Source of the DNA: Micrococcaceae bacterium Sec5.8
GTDB lineage: Bacteria > Actinomycetota > Actinomycetes > Actinomycetales > Micrococcaceae
Assembly: GCA_039636775.1 (NCBI GenBank)
Contig: CP143429.1
Location: 3,806,956-3,870,955, forward strand
Reading direction: 5' to 3'
DNA length: 64,000 nucleotides
Positions 1 to 8,061 of the stretch are shown here, piece after piece. Made by a program: the position numbers and the translations under genes. Each line of letters begins with the position of its first letter. Position 1 is the first letter of the stretch. The notes beneath the pieces were generated by a model. That model did not search any database. It was given only the letters and a program-made list of their open reading frames with translations, and was not told the DNA's origin.

Positions 1-1
1 G

Positions 2-439
2 CAGACCGCCGCCGCGCTGGCAGCCCGGCTCGGCACCGCACTGATCTGCGCCCATGTTGATGAGGCGAGCTACCTCGTCGAGTGGGATCCCGCACGGTCC
101 GCCCACCGGCTCTCGCTGCACCCGGATACGGACAACGCCGAAATCCGGGCTGTGACGCAGGAGCTGCGGAGCAGCATCAGCGCAGCGTGTGACAACCTGG
201 GCGTCCATTGGGCCTTGCGAACACTGGCAGGCGATCCGGCCCGTGCGCTGGGGAGGTTGGCGGCCGAGACCGGCGCCGCGATGATTATCGTAGGCACCCC
301 CGAGCCGGGCCTGGGCCACCGCATCTCCGCGGCCCTCAATGGTTCCGTGGCTGCCTGGCTCAGCCACCACCAGTTTCACCCGGTTTTGATTGTTCCGGTC
401 CGTGCTGCGGACCATCACCGGACGGGGCATGGGTCCTGA
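2..439 (+). CDS. Universal stress protein, C-terminal part (5' end outside window)
   Basis: The frame is open from base 2 to a TGA at 437-439, so only the C-terminal ~145 residues are present. Near the C-terminus the sequence has the UspA-type nucleotide-binding pattern: a VGTPEPGLGHR stretch, then NGSVAAWL, then a hydrophobic final strand (HPVLIVPV). Family knowledge: Usp domains are small cytoplasmic alpha/beta proteins, often ATP-binding, induced by stress or growth arrest. Whether the full protein has one or two Usp domains cannot be seen. It ends about 310 bases before csoR and appears to be a separate unit. Confidence 0.75.
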   Translation, partial: QTAAALAARLGTALICAHVDEASYLVEWDPARSAHRLSLHPDTDNAEIRAVTQELRSSISAACDNLGVHWALRTLAGDPARALGRLAAETGAAMIIVGTPEPGLGHRISAALNGSVAAWLSHHQFHPVLIVPVRAADHHRTGHGS

Positions 440-546
440 CCGGGAAAAACCACAGGACCGGGGCGGCCGCCCCGAAACTAAAGCGAAAGTAGTTATTCGG
501 GGTGCTGGCTTTCTCCGCCAACGGCCAAGTAAACTCTACACAGCGG

Positions 547-602
547 GTTAGAGATTCACTGTTTGAGAGTCACCGTTTGAGATTCAGTGTTTGAAATTCT
601 CA
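547..602. repeat. Four tandem copies of a 14-bp repeat
   Basis: Four consecutive 14-base units start at 547, 561, 575 and 589: GTTAGAGATTCACT, GTTTGAGAGTCACC, GTTTGAGATTCAGT, GTTTGAAATTCTCA. They sit between the Usp stop and the terminator at 618-666. A 14-bp period is not an integral number of helical turns (about 1.3). No function is assigned; repeated protein binding or replication slippage are both possible. Confidence 0.75.
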
Positions 603-617
603 GCCCGCCCATAGACT

Positions 618-666
618 GCTCCGGAGTGCGTATCCCCCAATAACGCACTCCGGAGCTCTTTTGTGT
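618..666 (+). terminator. Strong intrinsic terminator upstream of csoR
   Basis: Perfect 14-bp arms GCTCCGGAGTGCGT (618-631) and ACGCACTCCGGAGC (643-656) enclose an 11-base loop and are followed on the plus strand by TCTTTTGTGTT. This is a classical rho-independent terminator, placed to stop transcription from the Usp side before the copper operon. Confidence 0.8.
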
Positions 667-695
667 TCGGACGGATGCCTCCGGGCGCGCATCCC

Positions 696-711
696 ATACC
701 CCCGCGGGGTA
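696..711. promoter_or_regulatory. CsoR operator candidate 1
   Basis: ATACCCCCGCGGGGTA is a G/C-tract palindrome of the kind bound by CsoR-family copper repressors (TACCC...GGGTA with a G/C-rich centre). It lies 37 bases upstream of the csoR start. Assignment rests on motif similarity and on the adjacent csoR-copZ-copA genes. Confidence 0.7.
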
Positions 712-717
712 CTTGCC

Positions 718-738
718 ATATACCCTCGGGGGGTATAT
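718..738. promoter_or_regulatory. CsoR operator candidate 2
   Basis: From 718 to 738 an ATATACCC arm and a GGGTATAT arm flank a G-rich centre, a near-perfect palindrome ending 9 bases before the csoR ATG. It would cover the -10 region or transcription start, so copper-free CsoR bound here should block the whole operon. Two closely spaced operators suggest cooperative or graded repression. Confidence 0.75.
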
Positions 739-747
739 GTTGAGCCT

Positions 748-1095
748 ATGAATGAGCCTGAGATCCCGGCCCCGCCATCGGCCACCGCCGGACCGCAGCA
801 GACACACGGCTATTCCGCCCACAAGGATGCCTACCAGCTGCGGCTGAAACGGATCGAGGGCCAGGTGCGCGGCATCGCCCGGATGGTTGAGGACGACAAA
901 TACTGTATCGACATCCTCACCCAGGTTGCCGCCGTCACGAAGGCCCTGCACGCCGTCAGCCTGGGGCTGGTGGAGGAGCACATCGGCCACTGCGTGGTCG
1001 GTGCCGCCGCAGAGCCGGATCCGGCTCTGCGTGCGGAGGCCATCGACTTTAAGGTCAAAGAGGCCACCGATGCCATCGGCCGGCTGCTGCGGTAG
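748..1095 (+). CDS. csoR: CsoR copper-sensing transcriptional repressor
   Basis: 115-residue member of the all-helical CsoR/RcnR (DUF156) family. The YCIDILTQ segment supplies the first cysteine and EEHIGHC supplies the His-x3-Cys pair, matching the Cys-His-Cys Cu(I) site of characterised CsoR proteins. The core around LKRIEGQVRGI is typical. The ATG at 748 was chosen because the longer open frame to 661 runs through the operators and the terminator tail. Cu(I) binding releases the DNA. It is first gene of csoR-copZ-copA and sits directly behind two operator palindromes, so autoregulation is expected. Confidence 0.92.
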   Translation: MNEPEIPAPPSATAGPQQTHGYSAHKDAYQLRLKRIEGQVRGIARMVEDDKYCIDILTQVAAVTKALHAVSLGLVEEHIGHCVVGAAAEPDPALRAEAIDFKVKEATDAIGRLLR

Positions 1096-1157
1096 CGGCA
1101 AAACCACCCTTCACCCCACCGGATGCCGAACCGGCATCCCCCACCAGGAGTAAGTCC

Positions 1158-1388
1158 ATGAGCGCCGTCTCCACCATCGTCAACGTGTCCGGCATGACCT
1201 GCGGGCACTGCGTGTCCTCCGTCAGCGAAGAACTCGAGTCCCTCGCCGGCGTTGAAAAGGTCGACGTCGACCTCAACGCCGGGGGAATTTCCACCGTCAC
1301 CATCACCTCCGCCGGCGCCCTGTCCTCCTCGCAGATCGGCGAGGCCGTGGCCGAGGCGGGCTACCTCGTGGTGTCCAACCAGAGCTGA
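1158..1388 (+). CDS. copZ: Heavy-metal-associated domain copper chaperone (CopZ-like)
   Basis: 76-residue single HMA domain with the metal-binding loop GMTCGHC near residue 13 and a ferredoxin-like beta-alpha-beta pattern. Such proteins carry Cu(I) in the cytosol and hand it to the N-terminal domain of the CopA ATPase or to CsoR. A clear ribosome site (AGGAG) precedes the ATG. It lies 62 bases after csoR and 86 before copA, consistent with one transcript. Confidence 0.9.
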   Translation: MSAVSTIVNVSGMTCGHCVSSVSEELESLAGVEKVDVDLNAGGISTVTITSAGALSSSQIGEAVAEAGYLVVSNQS

Positions 1389-1474
1389 ACCCTGCCCGCC
1401 GCGTCCCACACCGCACACCGGGTACAGAGCACCGGCACCTGGCACCACGCACCGCAGGAAAGACAGGGAACACC

Positions 1475-3895
1475 GTGAGTAAAGAGCAACTGCTGGACCA
1501 GCCCGGGACCCGGGTCATCGAACTCGACATCGAGGGCATGACCTGCGCCTCCTGCGTCAGCCGGGTGGAACGCAAGCTTGGAAAGCTCGACGGCGTCACC
1601 GCCACCGTCAATCTCCCGCTGGAGTCAGCCCGGGTCACCGTCCCCGGAGCCGTCACCGACGCCCAAATCACCGCCACGGTGGAGGCAGCAGGCTACAAAG
1701 CCACAATCCGTGCGCCCAAGTACCCAGCGGCACGCACCGGACCTGTCGAAACTCAGACGCCGAACGAAAGCGCCGGTGGGGGTGGGAGGACCGTCGCTGC
1801 CGGGGACATGCGGGAGCGTGCGTCCAAGGGAGGAACGGCCGAGCACGCGGAGCATGTGGTCGGCGATGGCCCGGGCGTGCATACGGCATCCGCGGCCGCA
1901 GCCAGGCTCCGCCCGCGCCTGATCGTCGCAGCCGTCCTCACCATCCCGGTGTTCCTGATCTCGATGTTCCCCGCTTTCCAGTTCCCCAACTGGGGATGGG
2001 CGGCGGGAGCGATTGCCTTGCCCGTGGTGACCTGGGCCGCCTGGCCGTTTCACCGGGCCGCCGTCATCAACGCCCGGCATTTCGCCTCCACGATGGACAC
2101 CCTCGTTTCCATCGGCGTCACAGCCGCGTACGCCTTCTCCGCCTGGCAACTCGCCGCCGATCCGCGGATGACGGACCACCCCCAGGGGATGCCGGGCATG
2201 GAAGGCCCGGGCCCAGGCGGCCTGTACTTCGAGGTCGCCGCCGTGGTCACCACCTTCCTGTTGCTGGGCCGCTACCTGGAGGCCAACGCCAAGCAAAAGG
2301 CCGGTGACGCGCTCAAAGCCCTGCTGAACCTGGGCGCCAAGGACGCCACCATCCTCCTGAACGGCCTGGAGCAGCAGATCCCCGCCGATCAGCTGGAAGT
2401 CGGCGACCTCATCGTCGTCCGCCCGGGGGAAAAGATCGCGACCGACGGCATCGTCGTCGAAGGCTCCTCCGCGGTGGACGCCTCACTGGTCACGGGCGAG
2501 TCCGTGCCGGTGGAAGTCGGCCCGGACACCCTGGTCACCGGCGCCACCATCAATACCTCCGGCCGGCTGCTGGTCCGCGCCACCCGGGTGGGAGCCGAAA
2601 CAACCCTGGCCCAGATGGGCCGCCTGGTGGCCCAGGCGCAGACCGGCAAAGCGCCGATCGCGCGGCTGGCGGACCGGATCAGCGCGGTATTCGTTCCGGT
2701 GGTTCTGGTCATCGCCAGCCTCACCTTTGGCGCCTGGCTGCTCGCAGCCGGTCCGGCCATCAGCGACGCCGAACTGCGGGCCGCGTTCACGGCCGCCGTG
2801 GCCGTGCTGGTCATCGCCTGCCCCTGCGCCCTGGGCCTGGCCACCCCCGTGGGTCTTCTCACCGGAACCGGCCGGGGAGCCCAGCTGGGGATCCTGATCA
2901 AAGGGCCGCAGGTTCTCGAGGACACCCGGACGGTTGACACCATTCTGCTGGACAAGACGGGGACCGTGACCACCGGTCACCTCGCTGTTGACGGCGCCGA
3001 GACGTTCGGAGCCTTTACCCCGGCCGGGGTCATCCGCCTCGCGGGGACAGTCGAGGCCGCATCAGAACATCCAATCGCCCGCGCCGTTGCGGCGGCCGCA
3101 CTCCAGGCGGAGCGCCACAGCAGCGGAGCCCGCGCCCTTCCCGACGTTTCCGGCTTCCGTTCCGCACCGGGCGGCGGGGTCCAGGGAACCGTGGAGGGCC
3201 AGGCCGTCACGGCCGGACGGACGGGCTGGCTGCAGGAGAACGGCATCCACCCCGCCGCCGCGCAACTGGCGGCGTTCAGCGCGGCAGAGATGTCGGGGGC
3301 CACCGCCATCTGGGTCGCCGTGGACGGTGAGCCGGCCGGATTCATCAGCCTCCGGGACACGCTGAAGCCCGGCTCCGCCGCTGCAATTCTGCGGCTCCGG
3401 GAGCTGGGGCTCCGGCCGATTCTCCTCACCGGAGACAACGCGGCAGTCGCCGCGAAGGTGGCGGCCGACGTCGGCATCGCCGCCGAAGACGTCTTCGCCG
3501 GAGTACTGCCGGAAGGAAAAGTCGACGCGGTGCGGAAGCTGCAGGCCGGCGGCGCCACGGTAGCCATGGCCGGCGACGGGGTGAACGACGCCGCAGCGCT
3601 GGCCCAGGCTGATCTCGGCATCGCCATGGGGTCCGGCACCGACGTCGCCATCGAGGCCGCGGACCTCACGGTGATGGGCAATGACTTGGGGCAGGTGGCC
3701 CTCGCCATCGAACTGTCCCGCAGGACCCTGGCGACGATCAAGACGAACCTTTTCTGGGCTTTCTTCTACAACGCCGTCGGGATCCCTGTGGCGGCGCTTG
3801 GCCTGCTCAACCCGATGATTGCCGGTGCCGCGATGGCAGCCAGCTCCGTGCTGGTCGTGGGGAATTCCCTGCGGCTCCGCAGCTTCGGCAGGTAA
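1475..3895 (+). CDS. copA: P1B-type Cu(I)-exporting ATPase
   Basis: 806 residues, GTG start. An N-terminal HMA domain carries GMTCASC (residues 21-27). A poorly conserved linker of roughly 60 residues follows before the membrane domain. The CPC transport motif is at 449-451, the phosphorylated aspartate in DKTGT at 493-497, an HPIA motif in the nucleotide-binding domain, and GDGVND at 700-705. CPC plus HMA marks a P1B-1 copper exporter in the cytoplasmic membrane. The linker contains Gly/Thr/Glu-rich low-complexity sequence and is longer than usual. Last gene of the copper operon. Confidence 0.93.
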   Translation: MSKEQLLDQPGTRVIELDIEGMTCASCVSRVERKLGKLDGVTATVNLPLESARVTVPGAVTDAQITATVEAAGYKATIRAPKYPAARTGPVETQTPNESAGGGGRTVAAGDMRERASKGGTAEHAEHVVGDGPGVHTASAAAARLRPRLIVAAVLTIPVFLISMFPAFQFPNWGWAAGAIALPVVTWAAWPFHRAAVINARHFASTMDTLVSIGVTAAYAFSAWQLAADPRMTDHPQGMPGMEGPGPGGLYFEVAAVVTTFLLLGRYLEANAKQKAGDALKALLNLGAKDATILLNGLEQQIPADQLEVGDLIVVRPGEKIATDGIVVEGSSAVDASLVTGESVPVEVGPDTLVTGATINTSGRLLVRATRVGAETTLAQMGRLVAQAQTGKAPIARLADRISAVFVPVVLVIASLTFGAWLLAAGPAISDAELRAAFTAAVAVLVIACPCALGLATPVGLLTGTGRGAQLGILIKGPQVLEDTRTVDTILLDKTGTVTTGHLAVDGAETFGAFTPAGVIRLAGTVEAASEHPIARAVAAAALQAERHSSGARALPDVSGFRSAPGGGVQGTVEGQAVTAGRTGWLQENGIHPAAAQLAAFSAAEMSGATAIWVAVDGEPAGFISLRDTLKPGSAAAILRLRELGLRPILLTGDNAAVAAKVAADVGIAAEDVFAGVLPEGKVDAVRKLQAGGATVAMAGDGVNDAAALAQADLGIAMGSGTDVAIEAADLTVMGNDLGQVALAIELSRRTLATIKTNLFWAFFYNAVGIPVAALGLLNPMIAGAAMAASSVLVVGNSLRLRSFGR

Positions 3896-3922
3896 CTGCC
3901 CGGCGGGCCCGGCACCGCTTCT

Positions 3923-4195
3923 TCAGGCCGGGCCGAAGCGGAGGGCAGACCTCGCCTTCGCCTTGGCAGCCTCCTCCTCGCGATCTTTGGCCGGAGCCTG
4001 GGTCACCAGGGAGTCAAGCAGGTGGTGGGTGGCATGGGCAATCTCCTGGACTGCCCGGTTGAAGACCGCTTCGTTGGCCTTTGAGGGCCTGGTATTGCCA
4101 CTGATCTTGCGCACGTACTGCAGCGCGGCGGCCTCGACCTCAGCGGAGGTGGCGTGGGGTTCGAAATTATGGAGGGTCCGGATGTTTCGGCACAT
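3923..4195 (-). CDS. DUF2277 family protein
   Basis: 90 residues beginning MCRNIRTLHNFEPHAT and containing LQYVRKISGNTRPSKAN, both hallmark stretches of DUF2277. The family is small, soluble, and widespread in actinobacteria and other soil bacteria; its function is unknown. It is convergent with copA (27 bases between the stops) and separated by 84 bases from the exporter gene. Confidence 0.85.
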   Translation of the reverse strand: MCRNIRTLHNFEPHATSAEVEAAALQYVRKISGNTRPSKANEAVFNRAVQEIAHATHHLLDSLVTQAPAKDREEEAAKAKARSALRFGPA

Positions 4196-4279
4196 ATCTC
4201 CATGCTAAGTTCCATTGCCGCCGGGATCGAGGGCACGGGAAACGGGGCCCAGCGAGAATCTTCCGGCCTTGGCATTGCC

Positions 4280-5341
4280 TTAGGGCACTGGTTCGACGTC
4301 GTTTGCGTGGTCGAGTGCTGCGGCATCGAAGCCCTCCGGGAACCTTCTGAGCTCATCCAGCCTGACCAGCACGACGCCGCCAACGATTAGCAGCCCGCCC
4401 ATAAGCTGGATGGGGCCCGGCAGTTCGCCGAGCAGCAGCCACGCCCAGATCACGGCGAACAGCACTTCGGTGAGCGAGACGAAGGACGCCACCTTGGAGC
4501 CGAGTGCCCGCGCGGCCACAATGCCCGAAACATAGGCGAGCACGGTGGCCAGCACCACAAGTCCGCCCAGGGCCACCCACCAGGGCGTAACCCAGGGGCC
4601 GAGCCGGGTGTCTGCTGCGCTGAAGGTCATGGGCAGCAGGCCGGTCGCCGCAGCAAGCCACATGGTCACGGCCCCGACCAGAAGCCCGCCGGAGGCCAGG
4701 ACGATCGGTGGCAGGGTGTCATTCTCTTTCGCCGTGATGAAGAAGTAGATTGCGAGGCACACAGCTGCCGCGATTCCCCAGAGGACACCAACGACGTCGA
4801 CCTTGACCGCACCGGTGAGATCCAGCACCAGCACCAGTCCGCCCAAGGACAGCAGCGTCCCGGCGATGGTCAGTGGCCTCGGGCGTTTCCGGCTGGCAGC
4901 CCAAAGCCACAACACGATGATGACGGGGGCGAGATACTCCAGCAACAGCGCGACTCCGACCGACAGCCGGGCCACCGCATTGAAGTAAAACAGCTGGCAC
5001 GCAGCAACCCCGATAAGACCAAAGAGCAGCACCGTGAGCCAGTTGTCTTTCAGCTGGTGCCAGCGGCCACGAAGCGCCGGAACCGCGGGCACCGCCAGGA
5101 TCACCGCGGCACCGGTGAGACGTGCGGTAACGGCTGCCCCGGGGCTCCAGCCCGTCTCCAGCAGCGCCTTGGCAAAGGACCCTGAGAGGCCGAACACGGC
5201 GGAGGAGAACAAGGCAACGCCGAGGCCGGACGCCATGAACCCCGACGCCGCACCAAACCTGCCTGCACCGCGCCCAGCGGATGCCGACGGTCCGGATTGT
5301 ATCTGTGCCGGTGCTTCGGCGGAGCGGCGTGCGGCAGACAA
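4280..5341 (-). CDS. EamA (DMT superfamily) transporter
   Basis: 353 residues with about ten hydrophobic helices in two homologous five-helix halves, as in RhaT/EamA drug/metabolite exporters. The N-terminal ~35 residues are hydrophilic and poorly conserved, so a start further in is possible. Members export amino acids or metabolites, but the substrate cannot be read from sequence. It is divergent from the CGNR regulator gene, with 70 bases shared between their starts. Confidence 0.85.
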   Translation of the reverse strand: MSAARRSAEAPAQIQSGPSASAGRGAGRFGAASGFMASGLGVALFSSAVFGLSGSFAKALLETGWSPGAAVTARLTGAAVILAVPAVPALRGRWHQLKDNWLTVLLFGLIGVAACQLFYFNAVARLSVGVALLLEYLAPVIIVLWLWAASRKRPRPLTIAGTLLSLGGLVLVLDLTGAVKVDVVGVLWGIAAAVCLAIYFFITAKENDTLPPIVLASGGLLVGAVTMWLAAATGLLPMTFSAADTRLGPWVTPWWVALGGLVVLATVLAYVSGIVAARALGSKVASFVSLTEVLFAVIWAWLLLGELPGPIQLMGGLLIVGGVVLVRLDELRRFPEGFDAAALDHANDVEPVP

Positions 5342-5411
5342 GACTGCCTCCTGTCAGGAGTAAAAGGGGTTATGCTCATGACAGTACGCTCTGCCCTCGT
5401 AAGGAGTCAAG

Positions 5412-5954
5412 ATGCTTTTTGCCCCTGACACTGAGGTGGCCCTGCGCTCGGTGGTCAACCTCATCAACTCCGCGGCCAACGGCGAGGAACACCTCAACAC
5501 CAGCCGCGACCTCGATCACTTCCTGGCGGCGGAGGGATTCACCGGGTCGCGGACCGGGGACGCGGACGAACTGGCCAGCGTACACCGGCTCCGCGGGGAA
5601 CTCGCCTCACTGTGGCTTGCTGGCGAGTCTGCGGCCGTGGAGACCGTGAACGCCCTGCTGCGGACGGCGCGGGCACTCCCCCAACTCGTCAAGCACGACC
5701 AGTGGGACTGGCATCTGCACGCCACCTCCCCCGACGCGCCGTTGGCGGACCGGATGAGCACGGAGGCCGCGATGGCCCTGGTGGATGTCATCCGCAGCAA
5801 GGAGATGGACAGGATGCTGGTCTGCGCTGCCGAGGACTGCAACGCCGTAGTGCTGGACCTCAGCCGAAACCGCTCCAAGCGCTACTGCGATACCGGCAAC
5901 TGCGCGAACCGGGCGCACGTCGCCGCGTACCGTGCCCGGAAGGCCGGGTTCTGA
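5412..5954 (+). CDS. CGNR zinc-finger protein with N-terminal ABATE domain
   Basis: 180 residues. The N-terminal ~130 match the stress-induced ABATE-type domain. The C-terminus has the CGNR zinc finger: cysteines in LVCAAEDCN and in RYCDTGNCANRAHVAAYR, where the last motif names the family. These are putative DNA-binding transcriptional regulators of mostly unknown targets. It is divergent from the EamA exporter, so local control of that exporter is a reasonable inference. A ribosome site (AAGGAG) precedes the ATG at 5412. Confidence 0.85.
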   Translation: MLFAPDTEVALRSVVNLINSAANGEEHLNTSRDLDHFLAAEGFTGSRTGDADELASVHRLRGELASLWLAGESAAVETVNALLRTARALPQLVKHDQWDWHLHATSPDAPLADRMSTEAAMALVDVIRSKEMDRMLVCAAEDCNAVVLDLSRNRSKRYCDTGNCANRAHVAAYRARKAGF

Positions 5955-6073
5955 CGGCGTCACAATGCCCGCGCCGGCGGCGGGATGAATAGCCGCGCGG
6001 TGTTTAGCCATAGACTGGATTAATTCGCTTGGCCAGTAGGCCAGCGATAACCAATTGAGGGACACCACGACAT

Positions 6074-6838
6074 ATGGCACACCGCCCGCTTCAAAATATC
6101 TCGGCAACACTGGGGATCACCGGAATATTGGCCTTCGCATTGGCCGGCTGCGGCGCCGGGGCCCCGGCACCGGCGGCCAGCAGTTCGCCGGAAGGGTCCG
6201 CGCCATCGGCCAGCAGTTCGACGGCGGCGCCGGCCACCGCTTCGAGCAGTGCCGGCGGTTCCACCCCCAGCGCGGCCGCATCCTCGGCACCCGCGGCAGG
6301 GGCCGCCGGCCCGCTGACAGCACCGGGAACCAAGCTCCAGGCCGGTGAATCCGCGGTGACCCACAGCAACACGGGCAAGAACAAGGCGGACCCCAAGTAC
6401 GTGGAGGCAGTCTTCACCTCAACACTGACCGGCGTGGTGGCAGGAACCCCGGACGACTTCGCCAAGTTCAAGGACGCCGCGAAGTTCGCCGGGCAGACGC
6501 CGTACTTTGTCTCCGTCAGCCACCGCATGGATAGCCTGAGCAAGCCGTCGCTGGGCATCAGCGAACCCAAAGTTACGGCCCAACTCAAGGACGGGTCGGA
6601 GGCTCAGTCACTGATTGTCTTCGGGGCTTTCGACCAATGCGAGAGCACCCGCTTCGCCACGACGGGCAGCGGGGACGCGCTGGCCCTGGTAGTCGGGAGC
6701 ACCATGGTGTCCTGTCAGGTGTTCCTGGCGCCGGCCGGCGACGAGGTCAAGACTGTCGAGTACACCGATTCCCGATACATCTACGCCAACTACAGCGACA
6801 ACCCCTACTTGAAGAATCCGGTTTCCTGGACCAAGTAG
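6074..6838 (+). CDS. Predicted lipoprotein, function unknown
   Basis: 254 residues. A signal peptide ends in the lipobox LAGC near residue 27, so the mature protein should be lipid-anchored outside the membrane. An Ala/Ser/Pro-rich low-complexity linker of ~50 residues follows, then a globular domain of ~170 residues ending YANYSDNPYLKNPVSWTK. The globular part resembles no family I can name. An AT-rich upstream segment may hold its promoter. Isolated on the plus strand. Confidence 0.75.
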   Translation: MAHRPLQNISATLGITGILAFALAGCGAGAPAPAASSSPEGSAPSASSSTAAPATASSSAGGSTPSAAASSAPAAGAAGPLTAPGTKLQAGESAVTHSNTGKNKADPKYVEAVFTSTLTGVVAGTPDDFAKFKDAAKFAGQTPYFVSVSHRMDSLSKPSLGISEPKVTAQLKDGSEAQSLIVFGAFDQCESTRFATTGSGDALALVVGSTMVSCQVFLAPAGDEVKTVEYTDSRYIYANYSDNPYLKNPVSWTK

Positions 6839-6885
6839 CACCATCAGCCCGGGTTCGGGCGTCGTGGGTGACGGCGTATGGGAAT

Positions 6886-7251
6886 TTAGCGGACGCCGTC
6901 ACCCGGCGCATGGGGTCCGGCGTCCGGTGCGCCGGCTTCAGGCCGGGTCGGCGCCGACTGACCGCCGTGACCGGCCCTCCGGGAACTGAGGTTCACGCCG
7001 GATCCTTTGCCCAGGTACTCCGCATTGGGTTTGTGGCCCATCGCCAGCATGGCGAGCACCACCAGGATGACGATGAACGCGATGCCGGCGGCGGTGAAAG
7101 CCAAATCAAAACGGGGCATCTTCGCGCTGCCGCCGGAGGCAAAAATGAGGGTGGCTACAAAGGCCAGCACAGCCCAGAATGCAGAAAACATGAGCGGTCC
7201 CTTGACCGAAGTGCGCAGCTTGCGCGGTTCCCCGGATTTCTGCTGTGCCAC
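6886..7251 (-). CDS. Small membrane protein with two predicted helices
   Basis: 121 residues: a short basic N-terminus, two hydrophobic segments (around residues 20-40 and 50-72), then a polar Gly/Ala/Pro-rich tail of about 45 residues expected in the cytoplasm. Both helices have good membrane character and codon use fits the neighbourhood. No family recognised. It is convergent with the lipoprotein gene and 83 bases downstream of the next membrane protein, possibly co-transcribed with it. Confidence 0.6.
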   Translation of the reverse strand: MAQQKSGEPRKLRTSVKGPLMFSAFWAVLAFVATLIFASGGSAKMPRFDLAFTAAGIAFIVILVVLAMLAMGHKPNAEYLGKGSGVNLSSRRAGHGGQSAPTRPEAGAPDAGPHAPGDGVR

Positions 7252-7334
7252 GATGCTTCCTCCTGCAGCCGACGCCGCCAGGCGTGGCAGTTGTGATGCC
7301 GCAATCGTTCTACGCGAGGTAGAACCTGTCGCTA

Positions 7335-7928
7335 CTAGTTTACGGCCTCCGCCGAATCAGCCCGCGCATCGTGCCGCAGGGTCAGTCCGGCAAGCACCCA
7401 CAGCACACCGCTGATGATGGCCCCCCCACCGGCGACACCGAGGAGTGCGTGCGGCCCCAGGTCAATAAAGAACGGCAGCAACGCCGCCGTTCCGAGCCCG
7501 ACGGCGCCGGAGGCGATCCAGTCACGCGCCAAAGGGGACCGGCCACGGCAAGTGAAGCCGAGGGACAGTTCTGCGGCCCCGGCCAGCCCCAGGCCCACCG
7601 CCGCGAGCACACCGAAAGCCAGGTTGCCGGTGATGAAGGCCACCGCGACGCCGGTTCCGGTCAGCACCGCTCCGGCGGCTGAGAGCGCCTTGCTGGCCGC
7701 GGAGCCCGGCCGGAGCCCGGATTTACTCACGCTCCAGAGCAACACCAGGCCTGTGGCCAAGAGATAGAGTCCGCCTGTCCAGCCCATCTCCGACGAAGAC
7801 GGCGCGGCCCAGAAGACGGTGACGGCCCCGAAGGCCAGGGCGAGAACGGCGCGGACCAACACCGGTTTCCAGAGGTCGGCCGCGGCGGGAAGGGCGGTGG
7901 CGGGCTGCGGGGCTGCGGGAGAAGTCAC
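7335..7928 (-). CDS. Multi-pass membrane protein, HdeD/DUF308-like
   Basis: 197 residues with about six hydrophobic helices after a polar, Ala/Pro-rich N-terminal 20 residues. Helix spacing and short loops recall DUF308/HdeD-like proteins, but similarity is general and the family assignment is tentative. Function unknown. On the minus strand it follows the MATE exporter gene, separated by a 27-bp tandem repeat. Confidence 0.6.
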   Translation of the reverse strand: MTSPAAPQPATALPAAADLWKPVLVRAVLALAFGAVTVFWAAPSSSEMGWTGGLYLLATGLVLLWSVSKSGLRPGSAASKALSAAGAVLTGTGVAVAFITGNLAFGVLAAVGLGLAGAAELSLGFTCRGRSPLARDWIASGAVGLGTAALLPFFIDLGPHALLGVAGGGAIISGVLWVLAGLTLRHDARADSAEAVN

Positions 7929-7957
7929 CCGTCCAGTTTAGTGCGGCGCCACGCCCG

Positions 7958-8053
7958 CCGGCGCCGCGACCCGGCCGGCACCCACCGGCACCGCGACCCA
8001 GCCGGCACCCGCCGGCGCCGGCACCGGCCGGCACCCTCCGGACCGGGCCGGCG
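7958..8053. repeat. 27-bp G+C-rich tandem repeat
   Basis: About three and a half units begin at 7958, 7985, 8012 and 8038. The first two are 27 bases and differ at few positions (CCGGCNCCGCGACCCNGCCG then GCACCC). The array lies between the stop of the MATE gene and the start of the next minus-strand gene. Copy number is likely to vary between strains. Confidence 0.75.
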
Positions 8054-8061
8054 TTCCCGTC

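Noticed and set aside
547-602. CRISPR array
   Set aside because: 14-bp units without spacers and no cas genes; it is a simple tandem repeat.
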